64,000 nucleotides of DNA from Bacteroidota bacterium (GCA_030698405.1 JAUYMU010000061.1:121840-185839); one strand, 5' to 3'; counted from the stretch's first letter, positions 18,301-27,375 are shown. A program made the numbers and translations. Notes: generated by a model from the sequence alone, not told the origin.

Positions 18301-18984
18301 CCGGTAAAGCGCCAGAAGCAGAAATAGTAAACCAAGCAAATACAAAAAAGCCGAAAAGTAGAGTTGCGATGCATTCACCAATAATTTGCCGGTTGGCATC
18401 ACCGAAAAAAGATATTGATTGGTCAGATCCCTTATTTCGTATGAACTTTTACTTTTTTCGGCAGTAATATTAAAATTGGCAGGTAATTCGAACGGCGCAA
18501 TAAAGCTATTTATCAGGAACTGATTTTCATACGAATAATTGTTTTTGATGTGGATCAGTCCCATCAGCTGAAAATCTCCCACCACCCTTTTCCGGGCCTC
18601 GAAAATCCCGTTTGGCAAAATTACCAATCCATTTTCACCCGTAAATTTCGATTGCAAATTTGGAAAAGAAAAATGGTTGCTCGACCAGTAAACCATCTTC
18701 TGATTTTGAAAAATAACAAACCCAAGACCTTCTTTTTCAAACAATTCATTTAGGTCTGAGAAAATGGTGGCGTAATTTTCAGACGTCGGGTTTTCGGTTA
18801 TTCTCTTCGCAGCAATGTTCAGGTATTCCGAAAGCTCCAGTTCCTGACGGTGCAAAGTATGTTGAAAAGCCTGAATAATTTTCTTTTCGGGCTGATGCTT
18901 TAAAGTCTGATGTTCCTGAATGGATGCCAGTGTAAAGAACAGAATCGAAAGTACAGGGAATAAATATTTTCGGATTTCATACAT
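15319..18984 (-). CDS. Large NtrY-like membrane sensor histidine kinase
   Basis: A 1221-residue kinase, far longer than a standard NtrY. The N-terminal half has about ten membrane helices with an extracytoplasmic region after the first. A second sensor region lies around residues 450-720, further helices near 730 and 770, and a dCache-like sensor between 790 and 900. After the last helix come a HAMP segment (ITLPLSLIREKLKGIQLGKK), the phosphoacceptor H-box VAHEIKNPLTPMKL near residue 1003 and the ATPase lid DNGSGISEEAIGHMFEP with GMGLGLSIVKNI. It probably controls a distant response regulator; none is adjacent. Confidence 0.85.
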   Translation of the reverse strand: MYEIRKYLFPVLSILFFTLASIQEHQTLKHQPEKKIIQAFQHTLHRQELELSEYLNIAAKRITENPTSENYATIFSDLNELFEKEGLGFVIFQNQKMVYWSSNHFSFPNLQSKFTGENGLVILPNGIFEARKRVVGDFQLMGLIHIKNNYSYENQFLINSFIAPFELPANFNITAEKSKSSYEIRDLTNQYLFSVMPTGKLLVNASQLYFSAFLYLLGLLFLLLALYRKMDDYREENFVAKMLLLMVVLFVIYWIHIIFGIPDILNHLEIFGPKYYAISTWLPSLGDFYLITVLFFFWSLVFVREFSLHGKFGKQMVIPSFIFAGLLYQIVGLMIGNLIGNSNITYKLNRITDIDLISISSYLAIAMLLFSVFLINLKVIERSENIINKKYFRNFHLLALAVSILLCIIINSGELYLLTLFLAVNLLQSQVKKMHIPKFSLSYAILFISLFSITTLVVVYKTIEKRDVQIQKLMAVNLSSEQDPVAEVFLDNMQHQFNIDSIIHKLLVPPYKDLENYLNRNYFDGYFRKYDIQFTFCAGNDSVIIHPENVSEPCFPFFEKMIKTSGIAIPGSSFYFMDNMNGRVSYMGRLYYPLGEDSNGISVYIELNSKTISEGIGFPELLMDRTLIKPFRYKYLSYAKYFDEELVNKSGEYDYNYYYQAYDLENYNSEFEFKHWDGYDHVIYNYDEINHIIVSKQSVRLVDYLISFPYIFVFFFVFVLFVSMVGNPTFRKLMIPRDLRFRIQAAIISVVLISLIFVAAGTIYYNLQEYKIRHQTDLQEKMSSISVEIDNMLGNVNSITPEIQQWLFIELYKLSNIFRTDINIYDVNGELLASSRPEIFRKGITSERINAKAFYELSEKYQLNYFQPETIGNLSYLSAYEPIMNNRGDYLAYLNLPYFTREDELKQGISTFVVAFINLYLILFLASVIVAVILSNKITLPLSLIREKLKGIQLGKKNEQINYEAEDEIGALVKEYNHKVVELAESAELLAKSERESAWREMAKQVAHEIKNPLTPMKLNIQYLQRAKAEGREHYDDFFERVTKNLIEQIDTLSGIATEFSNFAQIPKAKNEVFNLLEVLRKVCDLFEPNQNLHFSFDLNNLKEVIIFADKEQLSRAFLNLIKNSIQAIPSDRNGEIRIAVKKDESVALIAISDNGSGISEEAIGHMFEPNFTTKSSGMGLGLSIVKNIVNNFGGKVWYETELEKGTTFYIEIPLFKNGKT

Positions 18985-19036
18985 GCCACAAAATAATTAA
19001 ATTTAAGGTTCAATCCCGAATTTCGCCGGATTAAAT

Positions 19037-19510
19037 TTATTGATGATGATAAGGTTCCCCTTTCAGGATGGTAAACGCGCGGTACAATTGTTCCGCAAAA
19101 ATGAGCCTGACCATTTGATGAGAAAAAGTCATTTTTGACAAACTTATCTTCCCGATCGCCCTTGAATAAACACTTCCTGAAAATCCGTATGGACCTCCAA
19201 TCACGAATACCAGACGTTTTATTCCTGAAAGCATTTTTTTCTCCAAAAACCGTGCAAAATCAACCGATGATGCTTCAAGGCCATTTTCATCGAGCAGAAT
19301 CAATTCGTCGGATGAGAGGATTTGCTGTAAAATCAGTTCTCCTTCTTTGTCTTTTTGCTGTTCCTCGCTCATGTTTTTGGCATTTTTAATATCCGGAATT
19401 ACTTTCATTTCAAACGGAACATAATGAGGAATTCGCTTCATAAATATTTCCAATCCTTTTTGGAGATACGCTTCGTCTGTTTTACCAATTACAATAAGGC
19501 TGATTTTCAT
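19037..19510 (-). CDS. rlmH: 23S rRNA (pseudouridine1915-N3)-methyltransferase
   Basis: A 157-residue SPOUT methyltransferase that methylates pseudouridine 1915 in helix 69 of 23S rRNA. Family signatures are LLDENGLEASSVDFARFLE near residue 73, the SAM knot FVIGGPYGFS near residues 102-111, and the C-terminal SKMTFSHQMVRLIFAEQLYRA. Length matches the family (about 155-159). It stands alone on the minus strand, divergent from the DUF4783 gene. Confidence 0.96.
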   Translation of the reverse strand: MKISLIVIGKTDEAYLQKGLEIFMKRIPHYVPFEMKVIPDIKNAKNMSEEQQKDKEGELILQQILSSDELILLDENGLEASSVDFARFLEKKMLSGIKRLVFVIGGPYGFSGSVYSRAIGKISLSKMTFSHQMVRLIFAEQLYRAFTILKGEPYHHQ

Positions 19511-19699
19511 CTGTTTGTAATTTGTTTTTTAATTGCCAGATGGAACTCGCCAGCAATTATTCTCCTATATTAGAATTAATTCTCATGGCTCGTTTCATCT
19601 TAAATTTGTTACTTTTGCAAAGGTATTTGTTTAATGAAAAAATTGCACGGTTTTTGGTAATGTTTCCCGTTGAAAGAAGTCTGAACAAAAATTATTAAG

Positions 19700-20095
19700 A
19701 TGAAGAATCTAAAATTTAAGCTGGTATTATTATTTTTCGCCCTGTTTGCAACTGTTTCCCCGTCTTTTTCACAAATTCCCGATGAAATTGTTTTGAGCAT
19801 TCAGAGTGGCAATGACGTAATGTTGGCAAGCTATTTTAATCAGAATGTTGAGTTGGTGGTTCAATCGCACGACGATGTTTTCAGCAAATCTCAGGCCCAG
19901 CAAATTGTAGCCGAATTTTTCAAGGCCAACAAACCCAAACAATTCAGTATTATTCATCAGGGCGGAAAAGACGGCGCCCGTTATGCAATCGGAAGTTTAG
20001 TTACCAATACCGGCACTTTCCGGGTTTATTTTTTGTTAAAAAACAAAGACAACAACTCCTACATTCACCAGTTAAGAATTGAAAAACAGGGTTAA
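19700..20095 (+). CDS. DUF4783 secreted protein
   Basis: A 131-residue protein with a signal peptide (about residues 1-24, ending SFSQ) and a cone-shaped SnoaL/NTF2-like domain typical of DUF4783, found mostly in Bacteroidota. Its function is not established. The stop codon overlaps the ATG of the YihY gene (TAATG), so the two form an operon. TAAATTTG (19601-19608) and TACTTTTG (19610-19617) are candidate -7 boxes. Confidence 0.8.
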   Translation: MKNLKFKLVLLFFALFATVSPSFSQIPDEIVLSIQSGNDVMLASYFNQNVELVVQSHDDVFSKSQAQQIVAEFFKANKPKQFSIIHQGGKDGARYAIGSLVTNTGTFRVYFLLKNKDNNSYIHQLRIEKQG

Positions 20096-21054
20096 TGCCT
20101 GAAAGAATCACAAAAAAGTTTATCAGCCTATGGGAACGAATTCTGGAAAAGGCAAAAAAGATAACCTTACCGGGGTTTGACGAGATGCCTCTTTATGATG
20201 TGATGGTATTTTTCTGGCGCAGTCTGGTCGATGGTTCGCTTACAACCCGTGCTTCTGCCATATCATTCAGTTTTTTCATGGCTTTGTTTCCCGCCATTAT
20301 ATTTCTTTTCACTCTCATACCATACATTCCGATCGACAACTTTCAGGTTGAATTGTTTTTGCTTATCAGGGACGTGGTGCCGGAGACTGCCTTTTTGGCC
20401 ATCGAAGAAACAGTTCAGGATATCCTTACACAGCAACGTGGCGATTTACTTTCTTTTGGTTTTTTTATGGCGCTTATTTTTTCAACAAATGGATTGTCGT
20501 CGATGATGAGTGCATTTGATGCCTCGCTTCACACATTTGAACGCCGGACCTGGATAGGACAGCACATTATTGCATTGTTGTTACTGGTAATTCTTTCAGT
20601 TTTAATAACCCTCGCGATTGGCTTAATCACTTTTGGACAGCATTTTATCAACTACATGGTTGCCAATGATTATCTGCGGGATAATTTCACAATTTATACT
20701 TTAATCATTGGAAAATGGCTGGTGATATTGTTTTTGTTCTTTATGGCCAATTCATTCCTGTACTATCTGGCTCCTGCAAAAAAAACAAAATGGCGGTTTA
20801 TCTCGGCAGGAAGTACGCTTTCCACAGTTCTGATTATTATAACATTTATCGGATTTTCATACTATATCAACCGCTTCGGACAATACAACAAGTTGTACGG
20901 ATCAATAGGTACTTTACTGGTAATTATGCTTCTGATGTATTTACTTTCGCTGATCCTTTTAATCGGGTTCGAATTAAATGCCAGCATTAACGAAGCAGTA
21001 AAACACTCGAAGAGAGAAACTTTGCACAAGCCTCCCTCTAATTCCCCATCCTGA
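20095..21054 (+). CDS. YihY/BrkB family inner-membrane protein
   Basis: A 319-residue integral membrane protein with about six helices. Family motifs are visible: TTRASAISFSFFMALFPAIIFL near residue 45, SFGFFMALIFSTNGLSSMMSAFD near residue 120 and the final helix MYLLSLILLIGFELNASI. It was once misannotated as RNase BN; its real role is unknown, perhaps envelope or transport. Translation is coupled to DUF4783. Its 3' end overlaps the convergent rhomboid gene by 17 bases. Confidence 0.9.
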   Translation: MPERITKKFISLWERILEKAKKITLPGFDEMPLYDVMVFFWRSLVDGSLTTRASAISFSFFMALFPAIIFLFTLIPYIPIDNFQVELFLLIRDVVPETAFLAIEETVQDILTQQRGDLLSFGFFMALIFSTNGLSSMMSAFDASLHTFERRTWIGQHIIALLLLVILSVLITLAIGLITFGQHFINYMVANDYLRDNFTIYTLIIGKWLVILFLFFMANSFLYYLAPAKKTKWRFISAGSTLSTVLIIITFIGFSYYINRFGQYNKLYGSIGTLLVIMLLMYLLSLILLIGFELNASINEAVKHSKRETLHKPPSNSPS

Positions 21055-21907
21055 ATAAAATTTCTTTTTCCTCTTTGGTGAGTGAACCATAGCCTGATTT
21101 GCTGATCTTTTCCAGAATTTCATTCATTCGCACCTGATCCTGATTTTTCTTGCGGTTGTATTCAATATCGTTCACAGGTTTGCGGTAAGTTACTTTTACT
21201 TTTGGTTTGGGCGAGAATAGCTTTTTCAAACTATTCATCATCCAGGTCACTCCTTTAGCCGGATCAATTCCCCGACGCAGCTGAAGTACATAAATTACGC
21301 CCCAGGCAGCGCCTCCCAAATGAGCAAGGTTACCTCCTGCATTGCTCGATGAAATGCCAATTACATACATCAATACAGAAAAAAGTGCAATGTACTTCAT
21401 CTTTACCGGCCCGATAAACATGAGATGGATAGCGTGATTGGGAGCATGCATTGCCAATGCGGTTATAACTGCAATTACAGAAGCTGACGCGCCCAATAGC
21501 CTCGAACCTGCCACCATTCCGGCGAAAACAGGAAATGAATTGTACCCCAAAACATAAAACAAACCACCAAATATACCTCCAAGCAGATAGATTGCAATCA
21601 GTTTTCCCTGATCGAAATAACCAAGAAATATTTGTCCCATCCAATACAACCAAAGCAAGTTGAACAGGATGTGAAGAAAATCGAAATGGAGGAACATATA
21701 GGTGATCAATGTCCAGGGCCTGCTTGCCAGCGTAGCAAAATCTGCCGGAAGGGCCAGCCAGTCAAGAAATGGAAATTCAACCCCTGCCAAAAAATAAAAT
21801 ACATTGACGATACGGATCACCAAAAACAAACCCAGATTGATGTAGATAAGCCTGGTCAAGGCTGATCCTTCCTTAAATGATTCTTTTATTTCGTCCCAGA
21901 GGTTCAT
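21038..21907 (-). CDS. Rhomboid family intramembrane serine protease 1
   Basis: A 289-residue polytopic membrane protein with six helices. The catalytic dyad can be read: Ser in LLGASASVIAV (GxSx motif) and His in NLAHLGGAAWG. The early WR-like loop region HFDFLHILFNLLWLYWMG carries the conserved His-Asn pair. A cytosolic tail of about 70 residues follows (KPKVKVTYRKP...). It lies tandem with a second rhomboid 56 bases upstream, probably in one operon. Confidence 0.9.
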   Translation of the reverse strand: MNLWDEIKESFKEGSALTRLIYINLGLFLVIRIVNVFYFLAGVEFPFLDWLALPADFATLASRPWTLITYMFLHFDFLHILFNLLWLYWMGQIFLGYFDQGKLIAIYLLGGIFGGLFYVLGYNSFPVFAGMVAGSRLLGASASVIAVITALAMHAPNHAIHLMFIGPVKMKYIALFSVLMYVIGISSSNAGGNLAHLGGAAWGVIYVLQLRRGIDPAKGVTWMMNSLKKLFSPKPKVKVTYRKPVNDIEYNRKKNQDQVRMNEILEKISKSGYGSLTKEEKEILFRMGN

Positions 21908-21931
21908 TGTTACACTTTTTTTTTGTTCTTT

Positions 21932-21965
21932 CTCCCCTCCTTTGGAGGGGTTGGGGGAGGCCTCT
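21932..21965. repeat. Dispersed CCCTCC...GGAGGGG repeat, copy 2
   Basis: It reads CTCCCCTCCTTTGGAGGGG followed by TTGGGGGAGG. It lies between the two rhomboid genes and matches the unit at 13611-13641. Confidence 0.75.
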
Positions 21966-22707
21966 AATAAAAATGTTTGGTGTTTTTGTTCCAGTATTTA
22001 ATCATGAAAAAGCCGAAGAGCATACCGCCAAGATGTGCAAAATGCGCAATGTTGCTACCCGATTGGGTGAGTCCAAGGTAAAGTTCGATGGCTCCGTAAC
22101 CCATCACAAAATATTTGGCTTTGATTGGTATTGGCGGAAAAAGCAGCATCAACTGAGTATTGGGAAACAACATTCCAAAGCCGAGGAGAATACCGAAAAC
22201 AGCGCCTGATGCACCAACAGTCGGAATATTCAGCAAAAGATTCAGCTTGCCTGCTATTGGATCGGAGAAATTTTTCCCCTGATTGAATATTTCTGTTCCC
22301 TGTGTCATCACCATTTCGACTGCTTCAGGTGTCATTTTAGAGGCAACACTCTGGAACTCTAAAAAATTAACAAAGGTGTGAAGCAATGCAGCTCCCAGCC
22401 CGGTAACAAAATAGTAAATAAAGAAACGCTTTGGTCCCCAAACACCTTCCAGCACACGCCCAAACATCCAGAGTGCAAACATGTTGAACAAAAGATGGGT
22501 AAATCCGCCATGCATAAACATGTGTGTCACAAGTTGATAGGGCCTAAATTCAGGAGACTGAAAATAGCGCAGTCCTAAAATACTGGTAAGGTCTATTCCA
22601 CGCATACTCAAAATGTATGTTGCGAGCAGCATGATAATATTAATGATAATCAGGTTTTTAACAACCGGAGGTATGGCATTGAAACCAGATCTTGTATTTT
22701 GCATCAT
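21964..22707 (-). CDS. Rhomboid family intramembrane serine protease 2
   Basis: A 247-residue rhomboid protease. The oxyanion/His-Asn loop is HMFMHGGFTHLLFNMFALWMFG near residue 65, the catalytic Ser is in TVGASGAVFGIL and the His in NIAHFAHLGGMLFG. Six helices are expected. It differs clearly from the downstream copy, so this is an old duplication or two separate paralogues. It lies between mutL and the other rhomboid, all on the minus strand. Confidence 0.92.
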   Translation of the reverse strand: MMQNTRSGFNAIPPVVKNLIIINIIMLLATYILSMRGIDLTSILGLRYFQSPEFRPYQLVTHMFMHGGFTHLLFNMFALWMFGRVLEGVWGPKRFFIYYFVTGLGAALLHTFVNFLEFQSVASKMTPEAVEMVMTQGTEIFNQGKNFSDPIAGKLNLLLNIPTVGASGAVFGILLGFGMLFPNTQLMLLFPPIPIKAKYFVMGYGAIELYLGLTQSGSNIAHFAHLGGMLFGFFMIKYWNKNTKHFY

Positions 22708-22740
22708 AGTCTTTCTTTTTATAGGTTTTCCGTTAAAATG

Positions 22741-24597
22741 TCATTTCAATAGTTTCTCAAAATCTTCCAATGGCATGATAGACAGTATCTTTTTTCCCTT
22801 TGGCGAAAAATTGGGTGTTTTGCATGCAAACAGATTGTCAATCAATTCGCTAATTTCTGCTGGCTTTAATGCCTGCCCGTACTGAATAGATGATGCCTGT
22901 GCCAACGATATCGCAACTGTTTCGCGGGCTTTCTCCTGAAGGTTGACAGGCGAATTTTTAAATTCTTCCAGTAAACTTTCAATGATTTCGACCGGAGAAG
23001 AGGTATGCAGCACTCCCGGTGTTCCGTTGATAATGAAACTGTTCTTGCCAAAATCGCGCACATCAAAACCCAGGGCTCTTAATTCCGGAAGAATGCTGGT
23101 CAGCAAAGTAGCATCGGAGGCATTTAGCTCAAAGGTTTCCGGGAAAAGTTGCTGCTGACTGGCCACCTCATGGGTTTCAATCACCTGCATCAACCGTTCG
23201 TACAAAATACGTTCGTGAGCCCGCTTTTGGTCAATCACCATCAAACCCGATTTAACAGGTGTCAGTATGTATTTGTTTTTGAATTGTACCGAACTTTTTG
23301 CAGTTTGCTGTTCTTCTATCCTGAATTGCACCGGTTCAACAGCGGGAGTTTCCGGTTGCGACCCCGAGTACTCGGGGGGTTCGAGGCCTTTGTAAAGCGA
23401 TTGCCAACTCGAAAGGTTGGTACGTTGTGTTGGTGTGGAAGCAAAACTACGATCAGTTCCCGAATAACTTTTTGTTGAAGCAGGCTGTTCAAAAGGATTA
23501 TAGGCCGGATTTACTTTTATTTCAGGAGTTTGCACGTCGGCATAATCCCTGAGCGGCATCGGAATATCTACACTTCCGGCCTGATCGAAGTCGATGGATG
23601 GCACAATGTTGAACTTTCCGAGCGCTTCACGAACCGAAGCTTGCAGAATTTGCCAGACCGCCTGTTCGTTCTCGAATTTGATTTCTGTTTTGGTCGGATG
23701 AATATTCACATCGATGTCGGCAGGGTTCATATCGAAATAAATAAAATACGACGGGATGGCATCGGGTGGCAATATTTTTTCGTAGGCCTGCATAATGGCG
23801 CGGTGAAAATACGGATGTTTGATATACCGCTGGTTGACGAAAAAAAACTGTTCGCCAAACATTTTTCGCGCGTGTTTTGGTTGCCCGATGAAGCCGCTTA
23901 TTTTAACCAGTGAAGTCTCCGTTTCGATCGGGATCAGGTTTTGATTGATGTTTTTTCCGAAAATTGAAACGATCCGGACTCGTTTGTTCGAGCCGTTCAA
24001 TTCATAAATGGCCGACCCGTTGTGGTAAAGCGAAATGGAAATTTCTGAATTGGCAAGTGCAATGCGCTGAATTTCGTTGATGATGTGTTTCAGTTCTGCC
24101 GGGTTCGACTTCAGGAATTTGCGCCTTGCCGGAACATTGAAAAACAGGTTCTTTATCTGGAAATTAGTACCGCTGTCGCAACTCACAGGTTCCTGAGCAA
24201 TAATATTTGAGCCTGAAATGTGAATAAAAGTTCCCAAATCCTGATCGTGTTCTTTGGTTCGAAGTTCAACTTCGGCAATGGCAGCAACCGAGGCAAGCGC
24301 TTCGCCCCTGAAACCCATGGTGCGAATGGCAAATATATCGCTGGCCGATTTGATTTTGGAAGTCGCGTGACGCTCGAAGGCCATGCGCGCATCGGTATCC
24401 GACATGCCGCAACCATTGTCGGTAATCTGAATAAGGGTGCGACCCGCATCTTTAATGTTCACCTTTATTTGGGTCGCCCCGGCATCAATGGCGTTTTCCA
24501 CCAATTCTTTCACCACCGAAGCAGGTCTCTGAATGACCTCTCCGGCAGCTATCTGGTTGGCAACCGAGTCTGGAAGTAGTTGAATGATATCTGGCAC
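22741..24597 (-). CDS. mutL: DNA mismatch repair protein MutL
   Basis: A 618-residue MutL. The GHKL ATPase N-terminus shows VANQIAAGEVIQRPASVVKE, ENAIDAGAT, ITDNGCGM and TMGFRGEALASVAAI; DVNIHPTKTEIKF follows near residue 315. A variable linker (about 345-440) precedes the dimerisation domain. The endonuclease-type motif is present but altered: DQKRAHERILYE, with Lys where DQHA has His. The C-terminal CPHGRP motif appears as SPKGKKIL, so metal binding is doubtful. The start is GTG at 24597. Confidence 0.95.
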   Translation of the reverse strand: MPDIIQLLPDSVANQIAAGEVIQRPASVVKELVENAIDAGATQIKVNIKDAGRTLIQITDNGCGMSDTDARMAFERHATSKIKSASDIFAIRTMGFRGEALASVAAIAEVELRTKEHDQDLGTFIHISGSNIIAQEPVSCDSGTNFQIKNLFFNVPARRKFLKSNPAELKHIINEIQRIALANSEISISLYHNGSAIYELNGSNKRVRIVSIFGKNINQNLIPIETETSLVKISGFIGQPKHARKMFGEQFFFVNQRYIKHPYFHRAIMQAYEKILPPDAIPSYFIYFDMNPADIDVNIHPTKTEIKFENEQAVWQILQASVREALGKFNIVPSIDFDQAGSVDIPMPLRDYADVQTPEIKVNPAYNPFEQPASTKSYSGTDRSFASTPTQRTNLSSWQSLYKGLEPPEYSGSQPETPAVEPVQFRIEEQQTAKSSVQFKNKYILTPVKSGLMVIDQKRAHERILYERLMQVIETHEVASQQQLFPETFELNASDATLLTSILPELRALGFDVRDFGKNSFIINGTPGVLHTSSPVEIIESLLEEFKNSPVNLQEKARETVAISLAQASSIQYGQALKPAEISELIDNLFACKTPNFSPKGKKILSIMPLEDFEKLLK

Positions 24598-24610
24598 AGA
24601 AGTTTTTTGG

Positions 24611-24907
24611 CTATTTCAGTAATAAATAAAATAAAGCGACTAAAAGGATCACAATTACAAGCAAACGCATGTTCGATTTTCTACGGGCATCGGCAATTGT
24701 TTTGCTGTGCGTAAACTTCCCCGAATTCCGGAACTGACCTTTAATTCCTGATCGGTACAACGAACTTATTTCTTCTTCATTGTTCTGAGCCAGCTCTCGC
24801 TTAATCCTTTCCTCACGCTCCTTCATCGCCTCTTTTTGAGGATCGTAAAAGCGGGTGGTTATATTAAACTGCTTTGCCCTTGGTAGATGCAAAAATTTCA
24901 TTCCCAT
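24611..24907 (-). CDS. Small conserved membrane protein
   Basis: A 98-residue protein with a charged N-terminus (RFYDPQKEAMKEREERIKRE) and one C-terminal membrane helix (MRLLVIVILLVALFYLLLK), so it is tail-anchored. Similar short genes sit next to mutL in many Bacteroidota, but no function is known to me. It lies 13 bases upstream of mutL on the same strand, so it is probably cotranscribed with it. Confidence 0.7.
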   Translation of the reverse strand: MGMKFLHLPRAKQFNITTRFYDPQKEAMKEREERIKRELAQNNEEEISSLYRSGIKGQFRNSGKFTHSKTIADARRKSNMRLLVIVILLVALFYLLLK

Positions 24908-24971
24908 TGTAAATCATTTTAGTAGTGCGAAATTAACAATTCTGATTGACTCTGAAATTTAATTGATACAA

Positions 24972-26261
24972 TTATCTGTGGTCGGAATGATTGGTTAAAG
25001 TGATGATCTTAGCTCCCATCTGGCAATTCAAACATTTTTTGTGGTCGCAATAGTTATTTTTCAACTGAAGCAAAGCCTGTGTTTCAAAAGCGGTGCGGCT
25101 TTCAATTCCCAGTTCTTTCCATTTCCTGATGATCTGATTTTCTTCCGGAGCCAGCTTTTCGAGCAGAAACAAAGCGCGGTCTTTCATGGCCTGATCGAGG
25201 TGTTGGTCGCCGTAAACGAACAACAAAGGAACAATCGTATTGATCACCAAATTATTAAAGGCAGTTTCTCCAAGTACTTTTGTCCTGTTTTCTTCGGAAG
25301 GTTTGTTAAAACGGTAGTGCGTATCCCAGTATCCGGAAGCTTTTACATCAAAAAGTTTGCGTAGCTCTTCGGGATTTTCGGTTTCCAGAATCTGCGAAAA
25401 CAAAGCCGACGAATGGTGTACAAGCATGGCCAGTTGCGCGATTCGAACAGTTGGAAAGTTGATGGGTCGTAACCGCATAAACTTCCACAAATGCGCTTCG
25501 ATGCCCGATAAGCTATATTTTTTGTACAGATAGGAATACTCTTTCCGGAGCGATAGGTAATAATCGTCGCCAAGTAAAGTTTCGTTCAGCAAGCCCGATT
25601 GCCCGAAAAGCAAAGCCTCGATCTGAAAAAGATCGTTTTTGTGTTTCGACAATATTTGTAACGGAAGTGATTTGGCAAGCAGTTCGAATGGTAATGCGTT
25701 GGTTTTCATGCCAAAGTTTCGTGCAAGCAACTGGTAAAAGGTTTCGTTCCAATTGTTTTTATTTCGTTCCAGAATATTCAGGATATCGCCGGTTTTCGAT
25801 TGAAGCCGTTCGATCATGAGTGAACTGAACCAAAACCGCAGAATGAACGGATCAACTTCTGACAGCCTTTCTTCGCAGGCAATCCAGCGTTCCGATTTCA
25901 GGAGTTGTTCGTAGTTTCCCAAAATTTCTGGCGGAAAACAGATTTCGAGCGTTGGCAGTTCGTGGTTTTTTACCTGAACGGGTTTGTCGTGCAGTTCGAC
26001 CACATGCAGGATAACATTGTCGTAAGCCCCGTCAATATCATGTTTGTGGTTGTACCAATGCGACGATTTCTGGTGGACTTCGATATTTCCTGCCCAAATG
26101 GTTTCGCCAATCCTGATTTTAGCATTGAAAAAGTCAGGTCCCGAATCGGTGTTTGGTCGTCCCGACGAAATGATTTCGATGGGTTTCCCATCAGTGGTTT
26201 TCAGGTCGTCCTTCAGATACAACCCGTGTTTCCAGATAAACTGCAAAAACTCTTCTTTCAT
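24972..26261 (-). CDS. DUF2851 family protein
   Basis: A 429-residue cytosolic protein of the Bacteroidota-specific DUF2851 family. The N-terminal domain is the conserved part: FLQFIWKHGLY, SGPDFFNAKIRIGETIWAGNIEVH and SSHWYNHKHDIDGAYDNVILHVV, which resembles a nuclease-like fold. The C-terminal part is helical and ends with a cysteine cluster (C-x7-C-x2-C in NNYCDHKKCLNCQMG) that could bind a metal or Fe-S cluster. The function is unknown. Confidence 0.8.
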   Translation of the reverse strand: MKEEFLQFIWKHGLYLKDDLKTTDGKPIEIISSGRPNTDSGPDFFNAKIRIGETIWAGNIEVHQKSSHWYNHKHDIDGAYDNVILHVVELHDKPVQVKNHELPTLEICFPPEILGNYEQLLKSERWIACEERLSEVDPFILRFWFSSLMIERLQSKTGDILNILERNKNNWNETFYQLLARNFGMKTNALPFELLAKSLPLQILSKHKNDLFQIEALLFGQSGLLNETLLGDDYYLSLRKEYSYLYKKYSLSGIEAHLWKFMRLRPINFPTVRIAQLAMLVHHSSALFSQILETENPEELRKLFDVKASGYWDTHYRFNKPSEENRTKVLGETAFNNLVINTIVPLLFVYGDQHLDQAMKDRALFLLEKLAPEENQIIRKWKELGIESRTAFETQALLQLKNNYCDHKKCLNCQMGAKIITLTNHSDHR

Positions 26262-26274
26262 TATATTGGAGATG

Positions 26275-27291
26275 TTATTTCTGATTGGCTTTGCGTATTT
26301 TAATCGTAAACGCCTGTGCCGGATTTATCACCAAAAGCTGGTTAATTTCCTTTTCAGAATAGTTTTCACTCAGCAACAATGGAATCAGCTTTTCAAAAAG
26401 TGTGGCATAGCCCCGGTATTCACCGCCATTTTCTTTGCCCGGATCGTACCAACCCGCATCATGTGATAACAAAATTCGGTTTAGCAAATTATTATCTTTC
26501 AGGTTATTAATCATCGTTAAATAATTCTGAAGGTTATTTTCTCCCAAGCCATCAAGGCTAATCCATGCGCCCGACTTTGCTGCTTTTATGTGGTTCTCCA
26601 GATCTTTTTCCGACTGGGCATGAACCCAGATAAACGCATCGGGCGATACTCCCTCCTGTTTTAGTATCTCAATTTGTTCGAATGCGGGGATAGCCGGTCC
26701 GGTATGCGATGCGATTACAAGTCCGGTTTGTAAATGTGTAATGGCGGCTGCTGTAATAAGCTTTTTGTGCATTTCGGATAAATTGCCGTTGTCAACACCA
26801 ATTTTTATGAATCCGGGTTTAATACCGGTGCAGTCAATTCCTTCGTCCCATTCCGTAATCCATCGTCTGGCGAGCTCACCGGCAGTTTCGCTGTAAGCAT
26901 ATCCGGGAATAAATTTATTATCTCTTGCGCCATAAAGTCCGGTGTTAGTAATGATATTTAATCCGGTAGAATCAGACAGGCTTTTCAGCAATAACGGATC
27001 TCGGCCAAGAAAAGCCGGCGTACATTCAACAAAGGTCTGACAACCTAAATCCTTTATCTGCTGAAGGTACGGGAATGCCTTTTCAAATACTTCCGGCTTT
27101 TTCCATCTGTCATTTCTGATCGAATCGGCGCCAATAAAATCGACCAGAATATGCTCGTGTGTGAGCCAGGTTCCCATTGTTTCGGCAGCAACCGGTCCGT
27201 TTACGGTCATAATAATTCCTTTTTCAGGATTGGTTTTACATTGACAAAATGCCAGTAAAACCGGAATGGTAAAAAGTAGGATCTTCTTCAT
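26275..27291 (-). CDS. Phosphotriesterase-family metallohydrolase, lipoprotein-like
   Basis: A 338-residue amidohydrolase of the PTE family. The metal ligands follow the family order: HxH in LTHEHILVDF near residue 44, the bridging-residue strand IKPGFIKIGVDNG, a His in VIASHTGPAIP, a His in WVHAQSE and the Asp in ILLSHDAGWYDPG. The N-terminus has a hydrophobic stretch ending in FCQCK, a lipobox-like site, so it may sit in the envelope. Lactonase or esterase activity is likely; the substrate is unknown. Confidence 0.85.
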   Translation of the reverse strand: MKKILLFTIPVLLAFCQCKTNPEKGIIMTVNGPVAAETMGTWLTHEHILVDFIGADSIRNDRWKKPEVFEKAFPYLQQIKDLGCQTFVECTPAFLGRDPLLLKSLSDSTGLNIITNTGLYGARDNKFIPGYAYSETAGELARRWITEWDEGIDCTGIKPGFIKIGVDNGNLSEMHKKLITAAAITHLQTGLVIASHTGPAIPAFEQIEILKQEGVSPDAFIWVHAQSEKDLENHIKAAKSGAWISLDGLGENNLQNYLTMINNLKDNNLLNRILLSHDAGWYDPGKENGGEYRGYATLFEKLIPLLLSENYSEKEINQLLVINPAQAFTIKIRKANQK

Positions 27292-27375
27292 CTGTTTTGC
27301 TTTTTTTATTTTTGAGGGTTTTATCTAAAAAACGACTCAATAAATTTAACAAAACGAATTCAGAAAACAGGTATT

